From NCBI GenBank assembly GCA_003219945.1, contig QHQV01000029.1:1-7397 (forward strand): a stretch of 7,397 nt of DNA, in the 5' to 3' direction. Below the pieces are notes generated by a model. It saw only the letters and a program-made list of their open reading frames with translations, was not told where the DNA came from and ran no database searches. This document shows positions 6,075 through 7,397 of the stretch, one piece after another. Position 1 is the first letter of the stretch. Each line of letters starts with the position of its first letter. The position numbers and the translations under genes are program-made. The DNA is from Verrucomicrobiota bacterium (GTDB lineage Bacteria; Verrucomicrobiota; Verrucomicrobiia; Chthoniobacterales; UBA10450).

Positions 6075-6791
6075 ATAGCGGACATAAGGTCGCAAACCGC
6101 CGCAATCATTCCTGCGTACCAGGATGAGAAACATATCGGGGACATTGTTCGCCGAACCCGGGAACGACTCGATCACGTTCTCGTCGTCGACGATGGCTCG
6201 AGCGATCGGACCGCGCAGCGCGCGCGCGAAGCTGGCGCTGAAGTGATCGTTCATGATGAAAACCGCGGCAAAGGCGAAGCGATCAAGTCGGGACTAGGGT
6301 ATTGGCTCGCCGTAGCCCCGAAAGCTTTCGGGGGCGGCGAACTATGTCGAGAAATCACGTGGATGAGCCTCCTCGATTCCGATGGCCAACATCTTCCGGA
6401 AGAGATCGATCGGTTTCTGGGGGCGGCAGCTTCAGCAACGCAGCCGACGTTTTTAATCGGCAACCGTATGGCCAACGTCACCGGAATGCCATTCATCCGG
6501 CGCGTAGTGAATCGTTATATGAGCATTCAAATCAGCCATCTTTGCAGACAGGAGATTCCCGATACGCAGTGCGGTTTCCGAATGCTAGATCGACAATTGG
6601 TTCCAGAGTTATTGAGCGGCGGAACCCGGTTCGAGTACGAAACTGAAGTACTTATTATTGCTAGCCGTAGAGGCTACCGGATCGAATCAGTGCCGATCAC
6701 GACGGTTTACTCGGACCAGGTGAGCAAGATTCATCCCATGCGTGATGCGCTTCGCTTCTTAAAATTGATGTGGCGGTATCGAAAAACGTAA
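6069..6791 (+). CDS. Family 2 glycosyltransferase, polyprenyl-phosphate sugar transferase-like
   Basis: A 240-residue soluble GT-A fold enzyme resembling DPM1-type transferases, which move a sugar from a nucleotide donor to a polyprenyl (undecaprenyl) phosphate at the inner membrane face. Landmarks in order are AAIIPAYQDE at 11-20, VVDDGSSD at 39-46 binding the nucleotide, ENRGKGEAI 64-72, metal-binding LDSDGQH at 102-108, DTQCGFR 165-171 and FEYETEVLI 188-196. No C-terminal membrane helices follow, unlike GtrB/ArnC-type relatives, so the membrane contact must be peripheral. Residues about 81-96 look like an insertion between GLGYWLA and the LDSDGQH strand, and contain a DNA palindrome. The only ATG is at 6069, inside the end of the repeat at 5898-6074; GAAAG six bases upstream may serve as ribosome site. 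Donor sugar and acceptor cannot be told from the sequence. The gene is followed by a strong terminator. Confidence 0.9.
   Translation: MTIADIRSQTAAIIPAYQDEKHIGDIVRRTRERLDHVLVVDDGSSDRTAQRAREAGAEVIVHDENRGKGEAIKSGLGYWLAVAPKAFGGGELCREITWMSLLDSDGQHLPEEIDRFLGAAASATQPTFLIGNRMANVTGMPFIRRVVNRYMSIQISHLCRQEIPDTQCGFRMLDRQLVPELLSGGTRFEYETEVLIIASRRGYRIESVPITTVYSDQVSKIHPMRDALRFLKLMWRYRKT
6316..6333. repeat. Perfect 18-bp palindrome inside the glycosyltransferase gene
   Basis: CCCCGAAAGCTTTCGGGG is its own reverse complement. It encodes part of the APKAFGGGELC stretch, which relatives would not be expected to have at this point between the GLGYWLA helix and the LDSDGQH strand. The reading frame stays intact. 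Confidence 0.75.
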
Positions 6792-6796
6792 CGCCG

Positions 6797-6827
6797 GCTC
6801 TGTGAGCCGTTCACGGAGCTATTTTTT
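6797..6827 (+). terminator. Rho-independent terminator after the glycosyltransferase
   Basis: GCTCTGTGA (6797-6805) pairs with TCACGGAGC (6811-6819) as a 9-bp stem with one G-T wobble and a 5-base loop, followed by TA and six Ts. It starts five bases after the TAA stop at 6791. Its right arm overlaps the stop codon of the convergent small gene. Confidence 0.85.
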
Positions 6828-6993
6828 GTTTTCGCCGTTTTCCGGTGAGCCGGCGGGCAGCGCGCTGTTCGCGTTGTTTCCGAATGTAATACGCGTACCA
6901 GTAATGGGCAGCGCGCCATTCGCGCTGTTTCCGAGTGTAATACGCGCGCCAGTACGCGGCCGAGCGTATTCGGGGACGCCCACGTTTTTTCAT
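6811..6993 (-). CDS. Small basic AT-hook protein with two 17-residue aromatic/basic repeats
   Basis: A 60-residue, very basic protein. It opens MKKRGRPRIR, and RGRP at 4-7 with basic flanks is the core of an AT-hook, a minor-groove DNA-binding motif. Residues 14-30 and 31-47 are two copies of a unit of the form YW-x-AYY-x-RKQRE-x-RAA, followed by a Lys/Arg-rich tail. It probably binds DNA or RNA in the nucleoid; the role is unknown. The start is well supported, with AAAGG five bases before the ATG (plus-strand 6999-7003). Its two longest overlapping alternatives (antisense on 6802-7074 and the minus frame 6731-7180) show no domain logic. It converges on the glycosyltransferase, and the terminator hairpin covers its last codons. 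Confidence 0.66.
   Translation of the reverse strand: MKKRGRPRIRSAAYWRAYYTRKQREWRAAHYWYAYYIRKQREQRAARRLTGKRRKQKIAP
6855..6956 (-). repeat. 51-bp tandem duplication, two copies
   Basis: Copies at 6855-6905 and 6906-6956 agree at about 43 of 51 bases. The period is exactly 17 codons, so the frame of the AT-hook protein is kept. Most differences are transitions (T/C or A/G), suggesting a duplication old enough to have drifted under coding constraint. Confidence 0.85.
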
Positions 6994-7187
6994 GCCGGCC
7001 TTTACGAAGTTCTACGGAAACGAGAGAAGGAAAGTCCCAAATATTTTGCCCAAATGGATTGTATTTCTCGGTAGATGCTAAATGCCTGCTCGCCATGGCA
7101 GCGCGATCATGCGCAGAACCGCCCATGCTTTGGCGCCGATGAGATTTGGCTGGAGGCGCGAAATGGATCGTGTCGCGCAAACAAACG

Positions 7188-7397
7188 CTACTTAATGGTG
7201 AATAGAATGCTGGCGGTCTTGCCTTCGCTCACCACGCTCATCACATAATTTCCCGGAGAAAGCTTCTTTCCATCCATTGTCTTGTCGATGGTCGTCTTGG
7301 TTTTGCCTTGGAGCAAAATGACAGCTGGGGTTGAACCTGGGATCGGCTCGTTCTTCGCATTCACCATATTCACATTCACAATGATCATATCGCTCTT
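7188..7397 (-). CDS. C-terminal end of an unrecognised protein, beta-rich, probably partial
   Basis: On the minus strand the frame is open from the window edge to TAG at 7188-7190, giving 69 residues that begin KSDMIIVNVNMVNAKNEPIP. Alternating polar/hydrophobic strands and the closing LSPGNYVMSVVSEGKTASIL pattern (Pro-Gly-Asn-Tyr turn, then a strand of small and aliphatic residues) resemble carboxypeptidase-regulatory-like or PEGA-type beta-sandwich domains at the ends of exported proteins. No catalytic residues are visible. An ATG at 7388 with AAGAG just upstream could make it a 66-residue gene, but that product would have no signal peptide, so a longer gene starting outside the window is preferred. 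The 194 bases between this stop and the AT-hook start hold no convincing gene and would carry the latter's promoter. Confidence 0.55.
   Translation of the reverse strand, partial: KSDMIIVNVNMVNAKNEPIPGSTPAVILLQGKTKTTIDKTMDGKKLSPGNYVMSVVSEGKTASILFTIK

Noticed and set aside
6802..7074. 90-residue plus-strand frame after the terminator, also containing the repeat
   Set aside because: It begins within the terminator hairpin at a GTG without ribosome site and is antisense to the better supported AT-hook gene.
6731..7180. 149-residue minus-strand frame over the glycosyltransferase end and the small-gene region
   Set aside because: It crosses the terminator and antisense of a certain gene, and its composition is frame-shadow-like. 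The 51-bp repeat shows up in it only as a by-product; the AT-hook frame has the ribosome site and motif.
6797..7187. CRISPR-like array in the right-hand region
   Set aside because: The two 51-bp units are directly adjacent without spacers and keep a reading frame.

Overview
The window reads as a chromosomal segment of a free-living Gram-negative-type bacterium, most likely a soil Verrucomicrobiota of the Chthoniobacterales kind. That placement is an inference from the style of the proteins (a ClpX-like ATPase without zinc domain, a short membrane cyclase-like protein, a zinc-ribbon protein kinase) and from intergenic repeats ending in TGTCAT/ATGACA. No rRNA, tRNA, CRISPR array, transposase or phage gene was seen.

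Layout. Positions 1-165 hold the N-terminal S4 domain of an RluA/RluD-type pseudouridine synthase on the minus strand, running off the left edge. Divergently from it runs a plus-strand row: a cytosolic Ser/Thr kinase with an N-terminal zinc ribbon (229-1212), a ClpX-like AAA+ ATPase (1299-2903), a membrane-anchored class III cyclase-like protein broken by a frameshift near 3495 (2910-4161), and recR (TTG start, 4169-4774). From the ATPase to recR the genes are separated by only 6-7 bases, so they are probably cotranscribed. Next come lipA (4970-5857) and a family 2 glycosyltransferase (6069-6791), which ends at a clear intrinsic terminator (6797-6827). On the minus strand at the right are a small AT-hook protein built on a 51-bp tandem repeat (6811-6993) and the C-terminal end of an unrecognised, probably exported beta-sandwich protein (7188-7397).

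How the genes relate. RecR (recombinational repair), LipA (lipoate synthesis), the glycosyltransferase (polyprenyl-phosphate sugar transfer or similar) and RluD-like (rRNA modification) are housekeeping genes. The kinase, ClpX-like unfoldase and cyclase-like protein look regulatory and could form a signalling/proteolysis group, but only their adjacency suggests this.

Most unusual points: (1) the ClpX-like protein keeps the IGF ClpP-docking tripeptide but lacks the zinc-binding domain, has a different pore-2 (RKH) segment, and carries what looks like a second, degenerate copy of its own small AAA+ domain; (2) lipA is flanked by two inverted members of one dispersed repeat family, one nested in a larger inverted repeat and the other supplying the start codon of the glycosyltransferase; (3) a perfect 18-bp palindrome sits in an apparently inserted segment inside the glycosyltransferase; (4) the small AT-hook protein has grown by tandem duplication of a 17-residue unit.
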